Source: Roseomonas sp. 18066
GTDB lineage: Bacteria > Pseudomonadota > Alphaproteobacteria > Acetobacterales > Acetobacteraceae
NCBI RefSeq assembly: GCF_902706185.1
Contig: NZ_CACSJM010000004.1
Span: 1-64,000, forward strand
Reading direction: 5' to 3'
Length of the DNA stretch: 64,000 nucleotides
Positions 1 to 8,318 of the stretch are shown here, piece by piece; the stretch's first letter is position 1, and each line of letters opens with the position of its first letter. The notes under the pieces were generated by a model. It made no database searches and had not been told where the DNA came from. It was given only the letters and a program-made list of their open reading frames with translations. The position numbers and the translations under genes are program-made.

Positions 1-508
1 GGGATGGGGGGTGGGGGAGATTCGGCCATGGGCCCGACGCTAGTCGCAGCGCAGGGAACGAATCAAGAACAAAGACCGGGTTGACAGAGCCAAGGCTTGG
101 CATCGGCGTGCCGGTCCGCGACAAGTTGGAGCAACTGGATCAGCGTCTTGGGGGCCATCGCCTCAACAGCTGGGCGAGCTACAGCGAGGAACGTGCTGAC
201 CCTTAGGCGTGCATTTCCCAACCGAGTAGGCCAAAAAATTTTCCCGTACGCGCGCTCAATCGGGGTGGGCCGCAAGGGTCATCGAGGGACGTAAGACCGG
301 CGCACCAAGTTTGGTTCAGAGGGCTCAGCGCCAGGCCGAGGGCGAGTTCCGCTGCCGTGCACGCCGCGTTCGACCGGGGTCCGGTCATTACAAAGTACGC
401 TGGCGTGACGAACGCCTCACTGGGTAGGCTTCCCGTCAACGGCCCGTCCAACAGGCGCCGCAGGCCCGCCCTGCACGCCACAGAGAGGCCGATTGAAGGG
501 AGCCGACC
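1..508. other. no recognisable gene at left edge
   Basis: I see no supported gene here. Short reading frames exist on both strands but none has a recognisable family pattern or a good ribosome-binding site. The stretch just before 509 carries the Shine-Dalgarno-like GAAGGGAG for the next gene. Confidence 0.5.
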
Positions 509-1480
509 ATGAAGCGCCGCCACCTCCTGCCGCTGCTCGCAGCCCCTGCTCTGATCACCCGCGCCCGGGCGCAGGGTAGCGCCCAGGGCCGCCCAATCAC
601 GCTGATCGTGCCCTATGCCGCAGGCGGCGGCACCGACATCGTGGCGCGCGAGCTGGCGCCGATCCTGATGGAACAGCTCGGTCAAAGCGTCGTCGTGGAG
701 AACCGCGGCGGCGCGGCAGGCCATGTCGGCGCCACTTCGGTCGCCCGCGCGCGGCCGGACGGCACCACGCTGCTCTTCGCGGTGTCCACCAACATCGTCG
801 TCAACCCGCACCTGCAGAGGACGGACAAGATCAACCTGTCCAGCGTGCTTTCGCCGGTGACCAAGGCCAGCTCCTACCAATACGTGCTGGTGATCGACCC
901 GAAGCTGCCGGTGACCAGCCTGCAAGAGCTGATTGCGGCAGGCAAGCAGCCGAACGCGGATTTCAGCTTCTCGTCCGGCGGCGTGGGCTCCAACAACCAT
1001 CTGGCAGGCATCCTGTTTGCCGAGGCAGCCGGGCTGCAGATGGAGCACATCTCCTACCGCGGCACCGCCCCTGCCCTGCAGGACGTGGTGACCGGGCGCG
1101 TCACCATGAACTTCTCCTCGCCGCCACCCGCGGTGCCGCTCGCCAAGGAGGGGCGCCTGCGCGCCCTGGCGGTGACGGGCAACCACCGCTTGCCGTCTCT
1201 GCCCGATGTGCCGACGCTGTCCGAGGCCGGGTTGCCCGGCATCGTCATCCTAGGCTGGCACGGCATCTTCGCGCCTGCCGGGACGCCCGTTGGCGAGATG
1301 AGCCGCCTGGAGGCTGCCGCCAACAAAGCCATCCGCGATCCGCGCTTCGCACGCAGCCTGGAGCGAGACGGCCTTGAGGTTGCAACCGCACAGCCACGCG
1401 CCGACTTCGCCGTGGCCATCCGCGAGGAGTACGAGTTCTGGGGCAAGAAGGTGCGGGAGTTGGACCTCAAAGCGGAATAG
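509..1480 (+). CDS. Bug/TctC-family tripartite tricarboxylate transporter substrate-binding protein
   Basis: This 323-aa periplasmic protein begins with a Sec-type signal (MKRRHLLPLLAAPALITRARA). The mature protein opens with the Bug-family signature PYAAGGGTDIVARE near residue 36, which forms the ligand pocket. The length and the later GWHGIFAPAGTP segment are typical of the family. Bug proteins bind carboxylates or other small organic acids and deliver them to TctAB-type membrane proteins; the ligand cannot be read from sequence. No tctA or tctB lies beside it, so it is an orphan binding protein, common in Acetobacteraceae and Burkholderiales. The start is chosen for the GAAGGGAG motif 7-10 bases upstream. 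A long antisense frame over the same DNA is treated as a shadow. Confidence 0.9.
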   Translation: MKRRHLLPLLAAPALITRARAQGSAQGRPITLIVPYAAGGGTDIVARELAPILMEQLGQSVVVENRGGAAGHVGATSVARARPDGTTLLFAVSTNIVVNPHLQRTDKINLSSVLSPVTKASSYQYVLVIDPKLPVTSLQELIAAGKQPNADFSFSSGGVGSNNHLAGILFAEAAGLQMEHISYRGTAPALQDVVTGRVTMNFSSPPPAVPLAKEGRLRALAVTGNHRLPSLPDVPTLSEAGLPGIVILGWHGIFAPAGTPVGEMSRLEAAANKAIRDPRFARSLERDGLEVATAQPRADFAVAIREEYEFWGKKVRELDLKAE

Positions 1481-1576
1481 CCAGAGACCGAAGGCTGGCG
1501 GCGTTTGCTTCGCCTCACCTTTGGCGAGACGGAACCTCGTCGCCCAACCAGCCCTTGGCGCCGACCTCATTGCTCC

Positions 1577-1869
1577 GTTGTGGACATCGCTGACGGAGAC
1601 ACACGCACCATGCTGACGGCGGACGAGCGCCAATTGCACATCCGGCTAGCTGGCATTGATGCTCCTGAAGCCGCCAACTTCATGGAGCGAGGATCCGGCA
1701 GGGACTGTCCGGCCTTTCATCCGGCAATGACGGTCCGTGAGGTGTAGGGCACCGGCCGCTACGACAGGGAGGTCGGCACGCTGCTCAGTCGGCACCCTGC
1801 TCAGTCGGCGCGCTGAACGTGAACCAGGAGATGCGGCACATCGCTCTATCTGAAGTCCTCACAGGCTGA
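1577..1869 (+). pseudogene. decayed thermonuclease (SNase-like) gene
   Basis: Translation from 1577 gives the SNase N-terminal pattern VVDIADGDT and then IRLAGIDAPEA, the Ca-binding and active-site segment of staphylococcal-nuclease-like enzymes. It then breaks: a TAG stop follows VREV near 1745. After that GTGRYDREVGTL matches the YGR-VGTL segment of the related gene at 9763, and a 16-bp tandem duplication shifts the frame before a relic of the GALNVN-REM segment. It is a dead relative of the 9763 gene and preserves the N-terminal Asp-containing segment that the 9763 copy lacks. Confidence 0.7.
1772..1803. repeat. 16-bp tandem duplication inside nuclease remnant
   Basis: Two adjacent 16-bp units (GTCGGCACGCTGCTCA, then the same with one G-to-C change) lie inside the decayed nuclease. 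Sixteen is not a multiple of three, so the duplication shifts the frame. The related gene at 9763 has a single unit here, so the duplication occurred in this copy. Confidence 0.8.
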
Positions 1870-2181
1870 CCGCTGAACTCCGACCAAATCCCGGATATGC
1901 GATCTCGAATTCACAGGAGCGCTCACAGGCCCATCAACACCAATATCGGCTGCAATAGATGATGCTATAGGTTCCACTGCGAAATTGATGTCATCTGCAT
2001 TTCATTCCGAGATTTTTGTTTACTCCAAAATACAGAAGCATGTCCGATATTCTAGAACTGAACAATAAAATAAACGTCTTATTTATTTGTAGCCTTGCCC
2101 CGCGCCTTTCGAACTCTCCATGTTGCAGATCGCCCCGCGTCGCATCACGGCGCTGGAAGGGTCGGTGGAGAGCTATTGCCC
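1870..2181. other. AT-rich intergenic leader before the sigma gene
   Basis: This stretch is clearly AT-richer than its surroundings, especially 1950-2090, with runs such as AATAAAATAAAC. It holds no supported gene and probably carries the promoter of the sigma/anti-sigma pair. I could not assign -35/-10 elements with confidence. Confidence 0.4.
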
Positions 2182-2718
2182 ATGGAGCAGCCATCATTGG
2201 AACGCCTTTTGGCATCGGTTGCCGAAGGCGATCGGGACGCTCTCCGCGTCATCTACGAGATCAAGGCAGGACGATTGCTGAGCGTGGCAATGGCCATTCT
2301 GCGCGACCGTGATGCAGCTGCCGATGCCGTCCACGATGCCTTTGTCAGGATTACGGAGCGGGCAAACCAGTTTGACCCTGCGCGCGGCGTGGCCGCTGCG
2401 TGGATGAGCGGCATCGTCAGGAATGTTGCACTGGATAAAGCCCGGATGCGGGGGCGCGAGACACTGACGGACGACCCGGAACTTGGTGACGTCCTCCTCA
2501 AACCGAGGGCACTGGATCGTCTTACCGAGGGCGAGGACGGACAGCGACTGCGCTACTGCCTCGACCAACTGGATGAACAGCCGCGAGGCGCCGTACTCCT
2601 GGCCTTCGTCCACGGCCTGTCGCATCCGCAAATCGGCGCACGTCTCAAGGCGCCCCTGGGCTCGGTGAAGTCGATGATCCGTCGCAGCCTGCTGCGCCTT
2701 CGGGACTGCCTCGCATGA
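2182..2718 (+). CDS. ECF-type RNA polymerase sigma factor (SigK/RskA-linked type)
   Basis: This 178-aa protein has the two-domain ECF layout. Sigma region 2 lies around residues 10-85 (DRDAAADAVHDAFVRI, then FDPARGVAAAWMSGIVRN). Sigma region 4 lies at the C-terminus (LSHPQIGARLKAPLGSVKS, a helix-turn-helix for the -35 element). The ATG at 2182 is chosen because the sigma-2 domain starts right after it and a GGAG sits about 11 bases upstream; an upstream GTG/ATG would add residues without family resemblance. The stop overlaps the start of the anti-sigma gene by four bases (ATGA), so the pair is translationally coupled. Such sigma factors are held inactive by the adjacent membrane anti-sigma factor and direct a small stress or envelope regulon. 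Confidence 0.85.
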   Translation: MEQPSLERLLASVAEGDRDALRVIYEIKAGRLLSVAMAILRDRDAAADAVHDAFVRITERANQFDPARGVAAAWMSGIVRNVALDKARMRGRETLTDDPELGDVLLKPRALDRLTEGEDGQRLRYCLDQLDEQPRGAVLLAFVHGLSHPQIGARLKAPLGSVKSMIRRSLLRLRDCLA

Positions 2719-3419
2719 TCCCGGAAGACCCGAACTTGAAGGACCTTTTCGCCGGGGAATATGTGCTCGGCACCCTGGAAGCGCGTGAGGCAAAGGAACT
2801 CGAAGCGGCGCTGCCTCATGATGCTGATCTTCAGGCTAGCGTCACACGATGGGAGCGGCGCTTTTCCGTGCTCACGGCGATGGCGGAGCCGTTTGACGTT
2901 CCGCCGGAACTTTGGACACGGATAGAGCGATCCCTTGACCCGCCTACCATAGAAGCGCCTTCGGCCACGGTCACCAGTCTGTCGCGTCGACAGGGAGCCC
3001 CCTGGTTCTGGCGCGGCTGGGCGCTCGGGAGCAGCGCACTGGCGGCGGGCCTGGCGGCCTTCATCTGGCTTCAGCAGGTGCCAGAACGCCTGACCACCGT
3101 CCTCCTCAGCCAGCAGGACCAAGCCGCCTGGATCGTCGAGGCACGAGGCAACGACCTGCAGCTGGCCGCGCTGAACCCACAGCCGGTCGATCCTGGACGC
3201 GTTTTGCAGCTGTGGGCCCTCCCTCAGGGGGCTGTGGCGCCCACTTCGCTGGGGCTCATCCCACCTTCTGGCCAGTTCACCGTCACGCCGGGCAGCGTGC
3301 TGCCGAGCGCGGGCATGCTCGTCGAGATCACGCTCGAGCCCCCGGGAGGATCGACGACCGGCAGACCCACTGGGCCGGTCCTATTCATCGGGCGGCTTGC
3401 TGCAGTCCGCGGGTCTTAA
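2715..3419 (+). CDS. RskA-like membrane anti-sigma factor
   Basis: This 234-aa protein has an N-terminal anti-sigma region (LFAGEYVLGTLEAREAKELE, typical of ChrR/RskA-type factors). A single membrane helix follows near residues 100-120 (GWALGSSALAAGLAAFIWL). The C-terminal domain is extracytoplasmic, with an RskA-like beta-rich pattern around QLAALNPQPVDPGRVLQLWA. It is expected to sequester the sigma factor encoded just upstream, with which it overlaps by four bases. The stop codon lies in the loop of an inverted repeat. No cysteine/histidine zinc motif is evident at the N-terminus. Confidence 0.85.
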   Translation: MIPEDPNLKDLFAGEYVLGTLEAREAKELEAALPHDADLQASVTRWERRFSVLTAMAEPFDVPPELWTRIERSLDPPTIEAPSATVTSLSRRQGAPWFWRGWALGSSALAAGLAAFIWLQQVPERLTTVLLSQQDQAAWIVEARGNDLQLAALNPQPVDPGRVLQLWALPQGAVAPTSLGLIPPSGQFTVTPGSVLPSAGMLVEITLEPPGGSTTGRPTGPVLFIGRLAAVRGS

Positions 3420-3428
3420 CTCGCGGAC
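3405..3428 (+). terminator. hairpin at the end of the sigma/anti-sigma operon
   Basis: GTCCGCG (3405-3411) is the exact reverse complement of CGCGGAC (3422-3428), with a 10-base loop that contains the stop codon of the anti-sigma gene. No T-tract follows, so its role as an intrinsic terminator is uncertain. Confidence 0.4.
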
Positions 3429-3834
3429 AGCACCTGCTCCCCTAGTGAGCGTCGCATTAATGCGCCTGCTGCAGTGCATGGGTGTAGTAGCTGTTCAAGG
3501 ACAGGCTCATGCTTGCACCGGAAGTATCCTTGTCTTGCTTCGAACGAGCAATACAACCGCAGCGAGTGCGATTCCCAATCCGATTTCTCGCCTGACCCTG
3601 TATGAAGAGGCGTGGGTACCGGTATCATCTTCTTCATCAGTTGGATTTATTTATCACGGGAACGCGAATTCTGCATCTGATTGGCTAGCCGCGCCGTAGA
3701 CCCTGTGGCGGGTTTGAAAATCTGGCGGCTTGAATGGTCGCCGCCCCCGCTAGCATCGGCCTGAAAAATTCGGGCCGTGTTCTCTCCAACGAAGCTCCCC
3801 CAATCGCGGGGGACAAGATCCTAGGAGAAAGCGA
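3429..3834. other. intergenic region upstream of the type I secretion operon
   Basis: No gene is supported here. The region separates the sigma pair from the secretion operon and should hold that operon's promoter. It ends with AGGAGAAAGCGA, a strong ribosome-binding site in front of the ATG at 3835. Confidence 0.45.
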
Positions 3835-4107
3835 ATGCTTGGCATCTTCGACAAGGGCCACGGCGGCAACGATCACGGTGGCAAGGGTGGCGGCTGGAAC
3901 GTCGACAAGGACGATCACAGCGTCAACAACTCCCACAACGACAGCAGCGTCAACGATTCCTACAACGACACGGATCTGCTGTCCGGCAACGACTTCCTGA
4001 ACGGCAACAGCCTGCTGTCGGGTAATGATTTCTCGCTGACCCTGATCGGGTCCAAGGATGGCGGCGGCCATGGTGGTGGCCACGGCGACTGGAATCACGA
4101 CTACTGA
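3835..4107 (+). CDS. small Gly/His/Asp/Asn-rich protein, probable type I secretion cargo
   Basis: This 90-aa protein has no recognised family. The N-terminal third is Gly/His/Lys-rich (GHGGNDHGGKGGG). The middle is an Asn/Asp/Ser-rich repeat-like stretch (DDHSVNNSHNDSSVNDSYND). It is followed by two imperfect copies of LLSGNDF, a hydrophobic SLTLIG patch and a GGGHGGGHGDW tail. A strong AGGAGAAAG ribosome-binding site lies eight bases before the ATG. It has no Sec signal peptide, yet is directly upstream and co-directional with a complete inner-membrane type I exporter, so I infer it is the exported or surface-displayed product. The His/Asp composition suggests metal binding and the Asn/Gly/Ser repeats resemble functional-amyloid-like or RTX-like low-complexity proteins. 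Both ideas are inference. Confidence 0.75.
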   Translation: MLGIFDKGHGGNDHGGKGGGWNVDKDDHSVNNSHNDSSVNDSYNDTDLLSGNDFLNGNSLLSGNDFSLTLIGSKDGGGHGGGHGDWNHDY

Positions 4108-4204
4108 TCATCGCGCGGTGTGCGAGCGGTGCGGCGGCCGGTGGTGCCGCCGCACCTTTCCGTCGCAAAGGCGCTTGACGCGCCTTGTCAGTGGGAGCCG
4201 CCGC

Positions 4205-5986
4205 ATGTCCCAGTCGGACGCCATGCCGGAGCCGGATGCGGGAGAAGGTTCAGGCCTGCGAGCGGCCTGCATGCCCTACTTCGTAGCGGCCGCCGTCTTC
4301 AGCGGCGCCATCAACCTGCTTTATCTGGCCTCCCCTCTCTATCTCATGCAGGTCTATGGCCGCGCGCTGCCCGGCCGCAGCGAGGCGACGCTGCTGCTGC
4401 TTACGCTTGTGCTGCTCCTCGCTCTTCTTGTCATGGCGTTGCTCGATGCGGTGCGTGCCAGGATCCTTGTCCGCGCAGGCATCCGCATGGACCACATGTT
4501 GGCTGCGCGCCTGTTGGCGACGCTGGCAGCACGCGGCACACGCCGGGAAGCCGGAGGCGGGGAGCGCCGCGGCGAGGCGCTTCGCGACCTGGATCAAGTG
4601 CGCCAGGTGATGACCGGACCTGGGGTGCAGACGCTGTTCGATGCGCCGTGGACGCCGGTCTATCTGGTGATCCTCGCCTTCATTCACCCATTGCTCGGCG
4701 CTGTCGCAGCCGCCGGTGCGATCTTGCTGTTGCTTGTCGCCCTGCTAACGGAATTCGCCATCCGCAGGCCGATGCGCCGTGCGACAGAAGCGGCGAGCCG
4801 CTCCTATGCCTTCGCCAGCGACGTGCTGCGCGGATCCGAGCCTGCTGTCGCGATGGGCATGCTGCCCGGCCTGGTCGCGCGCTGGCAGGACGATCGCTTC
4901 ACCATGATCGGTGGCCAGGCGATCGCAAGCGACAGGCATGCAGCATTCTCGGCGGCCACGCGTTTCCTGCGCCTGTCCCTCCAGAGCCTGATGCTTGGCG
5001 TCGGGGCCTGGCTTGCCATCGAGAGGGCGGTGGAGCCTGCCGTCATCTTCGCGGGCGTCATCCTGATGGGGCGGGCGCTGGCGCCGGTGGAGCAGGCCGT
5101 GGGCGCAGGACGGCAGATCACTTCGGCCTGGGAAAGCTGGCGGCGCCTGCGGAGCCTTTTCGCCGAGGCGCCCGCGTCCCGCGCGCGCATGACCCTGCCG
5201 CGGCCCGATGGCCGTCTCGAGGTCCGCGACCTCGACTATCGTCTTCCCGGCGCCGACGGTCGGCAAGTCCTGCGCGATGTCTCCTTCGCGGTCGGCAAAG
5301 GGCAAGCGCTCGGCATCATCGGGCCCAGCGCTGCGGGTAAATCCACCCTGGCCCGCTTGCTGATCGGCGCCATGGCGCCGGGCCGGGGCTCGGTGCGCCT
5401 GGGCGGCGTCGACCTGCGCCAATGGGATCATCAGGCGCTCGGTCGGCATGTCGGCTACCTGCCGCAAGATGTCGGCCTTTTCGCCGGGACCGTCCGCGAC
5501 AATATCGCTCGCTTCGGCCAGGCCTCGGACGAGGAGGTCGTCACGGCGGCGCTGCACGCCGATGTCCACGATATGATCCTCGACCTGCCGCAGGGCTACG
5601 ACACGCCGGTCGGCCCAGGCGGCGCCGTTCTGTCGGGCGGGCAGCGGCAGCGCATCGGCCTGGCCCGCGCGCTGGTGGGTCTACCCAGCCTGGTGGTGCT
5701 CGACGAGCCGAACGCAGCGCTCGACGCCGAAGGAGAGATGGCGCTGCGCAACGCGCTGGAGGCGCTGAAGAGCCAGGGCGTCACCTTCATCGTCATCGCG
5801 CACCGGCCCAACATCATCGGCGCCGTCGACGCGCTGCTGGTGCTTGAGGACGGCGCGGTGAGCACGCAGGGCCCCCGTGCCGAGGTCATCGACGCCCTCC
5901 GACGCCAAGCGGTGCGGCCGGTCGAGCGCGAAGGCGAGGCCGCGGACCGATCCCGCCGCGATGCCACCGGCGGGACCCCGTCATGA
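4205..5986 (+). CDS. type I secretion permease/ATPase (PrtD/HlyB-like ABC exporter)
   Basis: This 593-aa inner-membrane exporter has an N-terminal transmembrane domain (helices from YFVAAAVFSGAINLLYLASP onward, to about residue 310) and a C-terminal ATPase domain. The ATPase motifs are complete: Walker A GPSAAGKST near residue 373, signature LSGGQRQR near 475, Walker B LVVLDEP near 496 and the H-loop AHRP near 532. The permease half matches the PrtD/AprD family that exports proteases and RTX proteins. The start at 4205 is chosen because it has GGGAG upstream and begins just before the first helix; an in-frame start at 4058 would run into the preceding peptide gene. Its stop overlaps the next gene by four bases. 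It is expected to pair with the adaptor at 5983 and an outer-membrane TolC protein that is not in this window. Confidence 0.92.
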   Translation: MSQSDAMPEPDAGEGSGLRAACMPYFVAAAVFSGAINLLYLASPLYLMQVYGRALPGRSEATLLLLTLVLLLALLVMALLDAVRARILVRAGIRMDHMLAARLLATLAARGTRREAGGGERRGEALRDLDQVRQVMTGPGVQTLFDAPWTPVYLVILAFIHPLLGAVAAAGAILLLLVALLTEFAIRRPMRRATEAASRSYAFASDVLRGSEPAVAMGMLPGLVARWQDDRFTMIGGQAIASDRHAAFSAATRFLRLSLQSLMLGVGAWLAIERAVEPAVIFAGVILMGRALAPVEQAVGAGRQITSAWESWRRLRSLFAEAPASRARMTLPRPDGRLEVRDLDYRLPGADGRQVLRDVSFAVGKGQALGIIGPSAAGKSTLARLLIGAMAPGRGSVRLGGVDLRQWDHQALGRHVGYLPQDVGLFAGTVRDNIARFGQASDEEVVTAALHADVHDMILDLPQGYDTPVGPGGAVLSGGQRQRIGLARALVGLPSLVVLDEPNAALDAEGEMALRNALEALKSQGVTFIVIAHRPNIIGAVDALLVLEDGAVSTQGPRAEVIDALRRQAVRPVEREGEAADRSRRDATGGTPS

Positions 5987-7329
5987 GCGGCGCTGACCTC
6001 CCTATCCACCCGCCGTTGCTGCGTGCGACGCCGCCTCCGGCGGACGCGCGTGGCCTGATGGTGTTCGGCGCCCTCGTCCTCGTCGGCTTCTTCGGCATCG
6101 CTGGTGTCTGGGCGGCCCTGGCGCCTTTGAGCGGCGCCGCCCTCGCGCCCGCCGTGGTGATGGTCGACGGCAACCGGAAGACAGTCCAGCACCAGGAGGG
6201 CGGCATCCTGCGATCGATCCTGGTGCGCAACGGCGACCGCGTGCTGGCGGGGGCGCCGTTGCTACGCCTCGACGACACCACCGCCCGCGCTGCCTTCGAC
6301 GTCCTCGAGGCGCAGCACTTGGCGCTCGCGATAACTCAGGCGCGGCTGGAGGCCGAGCGGGACGGCGCCCCCGAGCTCGCCCTGGACGCCGAGACCAGCG
6401 CGCGCCGCGATGCGCCGTCCCTTGTGAGCCTGATCGCCGCACAGTCGGCGCTGCTGACTGAAAGGCGGCGCCAGCTCGACAGCGCGACGGCGGTTATCGA
6501 GCAGCAGGTCCTGCAGCTGAACGAGCAGCTGGGCGGGGGCGCGGCGGAGCTCGACGGCATCGAGCGCCAGCGGCAGCTCATCGCCGACGAGGTCGAAGGC
6601 CTGCGAACCCTGTTGCGGCAGCATCTCGTTCCGCGCAGCCGGGTGCTGGCTCTCGACCGCACGGCTGCGGCCCTGGATGCCGACCGGGGCCGGGTCGTCG
6701 CTGAGATGGCCCGCGCGAAAGCCTCTATCGGAGAGGCCCGGCTCAGGATCCTGCAACTGCGCCAGCAGCGGCTGACGGAGATCTCTGAGGCCCTGCGAGA
6801 GACCGGCGACCGGATGGCGGAGGTGCGGCCACGACTTGAGGCCGCCCGCGATCTTCTCGCCCGCACCGTCATCCTGGCGCCAAGCGATGGCGAGGTGGTC
6901 GGGCTGAGCGTCTTCACCGAGGGCGGCGTCGTGGCGCCCGGCGCGGCGCTGCTTGACATCGTTCCTTTGGGCGCGCCGCTGGTCTTCCAGGCCCGGCTGC
7001 GGCCCGAGGACAAGAGCCGGGTCGCCGCGGGCATGGCGGCGGAAATCCGGCTCTCCGGCATCACCGAGGCGCGCGACCCGCTGCTGCGGGCCCGGGTGGC
7101 GATGATCTCCGCGGACCGCCTGTCCGATCCTGCCACGGGCGATAGCCACTACGCCGTGGAACTGCAGGCGGATGCCGCGGATGCGCCGACGGCCGAGGTG
7201 CTTCGCCGCATCCGCCTGCAGCCAGGCATGCCCGCGCAAGTGACCATCGCGACCGAGCCGCGCAGCCTGCTCGACTACCTGGTCGGCCCCCTGCGCGAGC
7301 GGCTCGGCCGCGCCTTCCGGGAGGAATGA
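5983..7329 (+). CDS. HlyD-family type I secretion periplasmic adaptor
   Basis: This 448-aa membrane-fusion protein has a short cytoplasmic N-terminus and one membrane helix near residues 25-50 (LMVFGALVLVGFFGIAGVWA). A lipoyl-like half motif follows (VMVDGNRKTVQHQEGGI, the PrtE/HlyD signature for the first hairpin half). A long coiled-coil spans about residues 100-290, and the second lipoyl/beta-barrel half begins at ILAPSDGEVVGLSVFTEGG. It bridges the ABC exporter to TolC. Both neighbours overlap by four bases (ATGA), which indicates tight translational coupling. Confidence 0.92.
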   Translation: MSGADLPIHPPLLRATPPPADARGLMVFGALVLVGFFGIAGVWAALAPLSGAALAPAVVMVDGNRKTVQHQEGGILRSILVRNGDRVLAGAPLLRLDDTTARAAFDVLEAQHLALAITQARLEAERDGAPELALDAETSARRDAPSLVSLIAAQSALLTERRRQLDSATAVIEQQVLQLNEQLGGGAAELDGIERQRQLIADEVEGLRTLLRQHLVPRSRVLALDRTAAALDADRGRVVAEMARAKASIGEARLRILQLRQQRLTEISEALRETGDRMAEVRPRLEAARDLLARTVILAPSDGEVVGLSVFTEGGVVAPGAALLDIVPLGAPLVFQARLRPEDKSRVAAGMAAEIRLSGITEARDPLLRARVAMISADRLSDPATGDSHYAVELQADAADAPTAEVLRRIRLQPGMPAQVTIATEPRSLLDYLVGPLRERLGRAFREE

Positions 7330-8318
7330 CCATGGCTCCGCAACGGCGCCGCGCCCCGCGCGCATCCATAATCGACCTTCTGGAGGAGCCGGAAGCGCTG
7401 CCCTTGCTGCGCCGTCGACGCGCCAGGCAGAGTGCCCGACCCGGGCCACAGGAGGCGCGGGCCCCTCGGCCGGATCCGCGGCGGAGCGAGGCGGCCGCGC
7501 CGGACGTCCCACCAGGCGATGGCGCGGAGGCACCGCGGGCTTGGCGCTGGGGCACCGCGGGCGGCGCCGCGCTGGTGTTGGCCATGCTGGCGGTGCTTGG
7601 CGCTGTTCTGGTCGACCGTGCGGACCCGGAGCCCGTCCTGACGGTGGCGGAGGGGAGCCGTGAAGCGGCCATGCCCGAGGCTGCACCCGAAGCCGCATCG
7701 GTTGCGCCCGCATCGAGCATGGCCCAGGCCGATCAGGCGGACGGCCCTGACGCCCTGTTGGAGGAGGTCGGTCGGTTGCTGCGCCTAGCGGACCGGCTCG
7801 ATCGCGACATCGACAACTTCGTCCAGGCCTCGCGTGTCCCTGACGGCATCGAGATCGCTGCGACTCCGTCGCCATTGCCGCGGCCCGAGCAGGTGGTGGC
7901 GACCGGCGCCTTCACCCCGTTCCCGGGCAACGGTCCGGACCTCGCGGCCGCCGCTCATAGCGTCGTCGAGAATAACGCGGCTGTCCTGCCTCCCCCGGCG
8001 ACCATCGCCCTTGTGCCATCCCCTCTGGTTGAGGTGCCTTTCATTCCGATGGACATGCTGGCGGGCGCCGTGCCGCCGCCCGATGGGCCGAACACTAATC
8101 CCCTGCCTGCCAGCCGCCACGGCGCTCCGGTAACGGCGGCCGATGTCCGCGCTTCGCCGCCGAAGCTTGCCGCTGTGTCGGAGGCCAGGCCGTCGCGCGC
8201 GATCGTGGCAACCCCTGCTCTCGCGGCACGCCGGTGCCAAGCGATCATCCTTCGTGTCCAACTCGGTGAGGAGTCCTCCCATGCAGACCAACGATTCCTT
8301 CGCGCGGGCTGCCGCTAG
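7326..8318 (+). CDS. single-pass membrane protein of the secretion operon, unknown function
   Basis: This 330-aa protein has no recognised family. It has a basic N-terminal cytoplasmic segment (LLRRRRARQSAR), one membrane helix near residues 78-97 (GGAALVLAMLAVLGAVLV), and a long Ala/Pro-rich periplasmic part with a short amphipathic stretch (LLEEVGRLLRLADRLDRDID). It overlaps the adaptor gene by four bases and its 3' end runs 38 bases into the downstream lipoprotein gene in another frame. Position and topology suggest an envelope accessory factor of the exporter. The start could also be the ATG two codons later. Confidence 0.7.
   Translation: MTMAPQRRRAPRASIIDLLEEPEALPLLRRRRARQSARPGPQEARAPRPDPRRSEAAAPDVPPGDGAEAPRAWRWGTAGGAALVLAMLAVLGAVLVDRADPEPVLTVAEGSREAAMPEAAPEAASVAPASSMAQADQADGPDALLEEVGRLLRLADRLDRDIDNFVQASRVPDGIEIAATPSPLPRPEQVVATGAFTPFPGNGPDLAAAAHSVVENNAAVLPPPATIALVPSPLVEVPFIPMDMLAGAVPPPDGPNTNPLPASRHGAPVTAADVRASPPKLAAVSEARPSRAIVATPALAARRCQAIILRVQLGEESSHADQRFLRAGCR

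Noticed and set aside
203-1186. Long minus-strand open frame antisense to the Bug-family gene
   Set aside because: It shows no family resemblance and overlaps a well-supported gene; high GC makes long antisense frames common.
4058-4204. N-terminal extension of the ABC exporter to 4058
   Set aside because: The extension overlaps the peptide gene, is not exporter-like and lacks a ribosome-binding site; 4205 has one.
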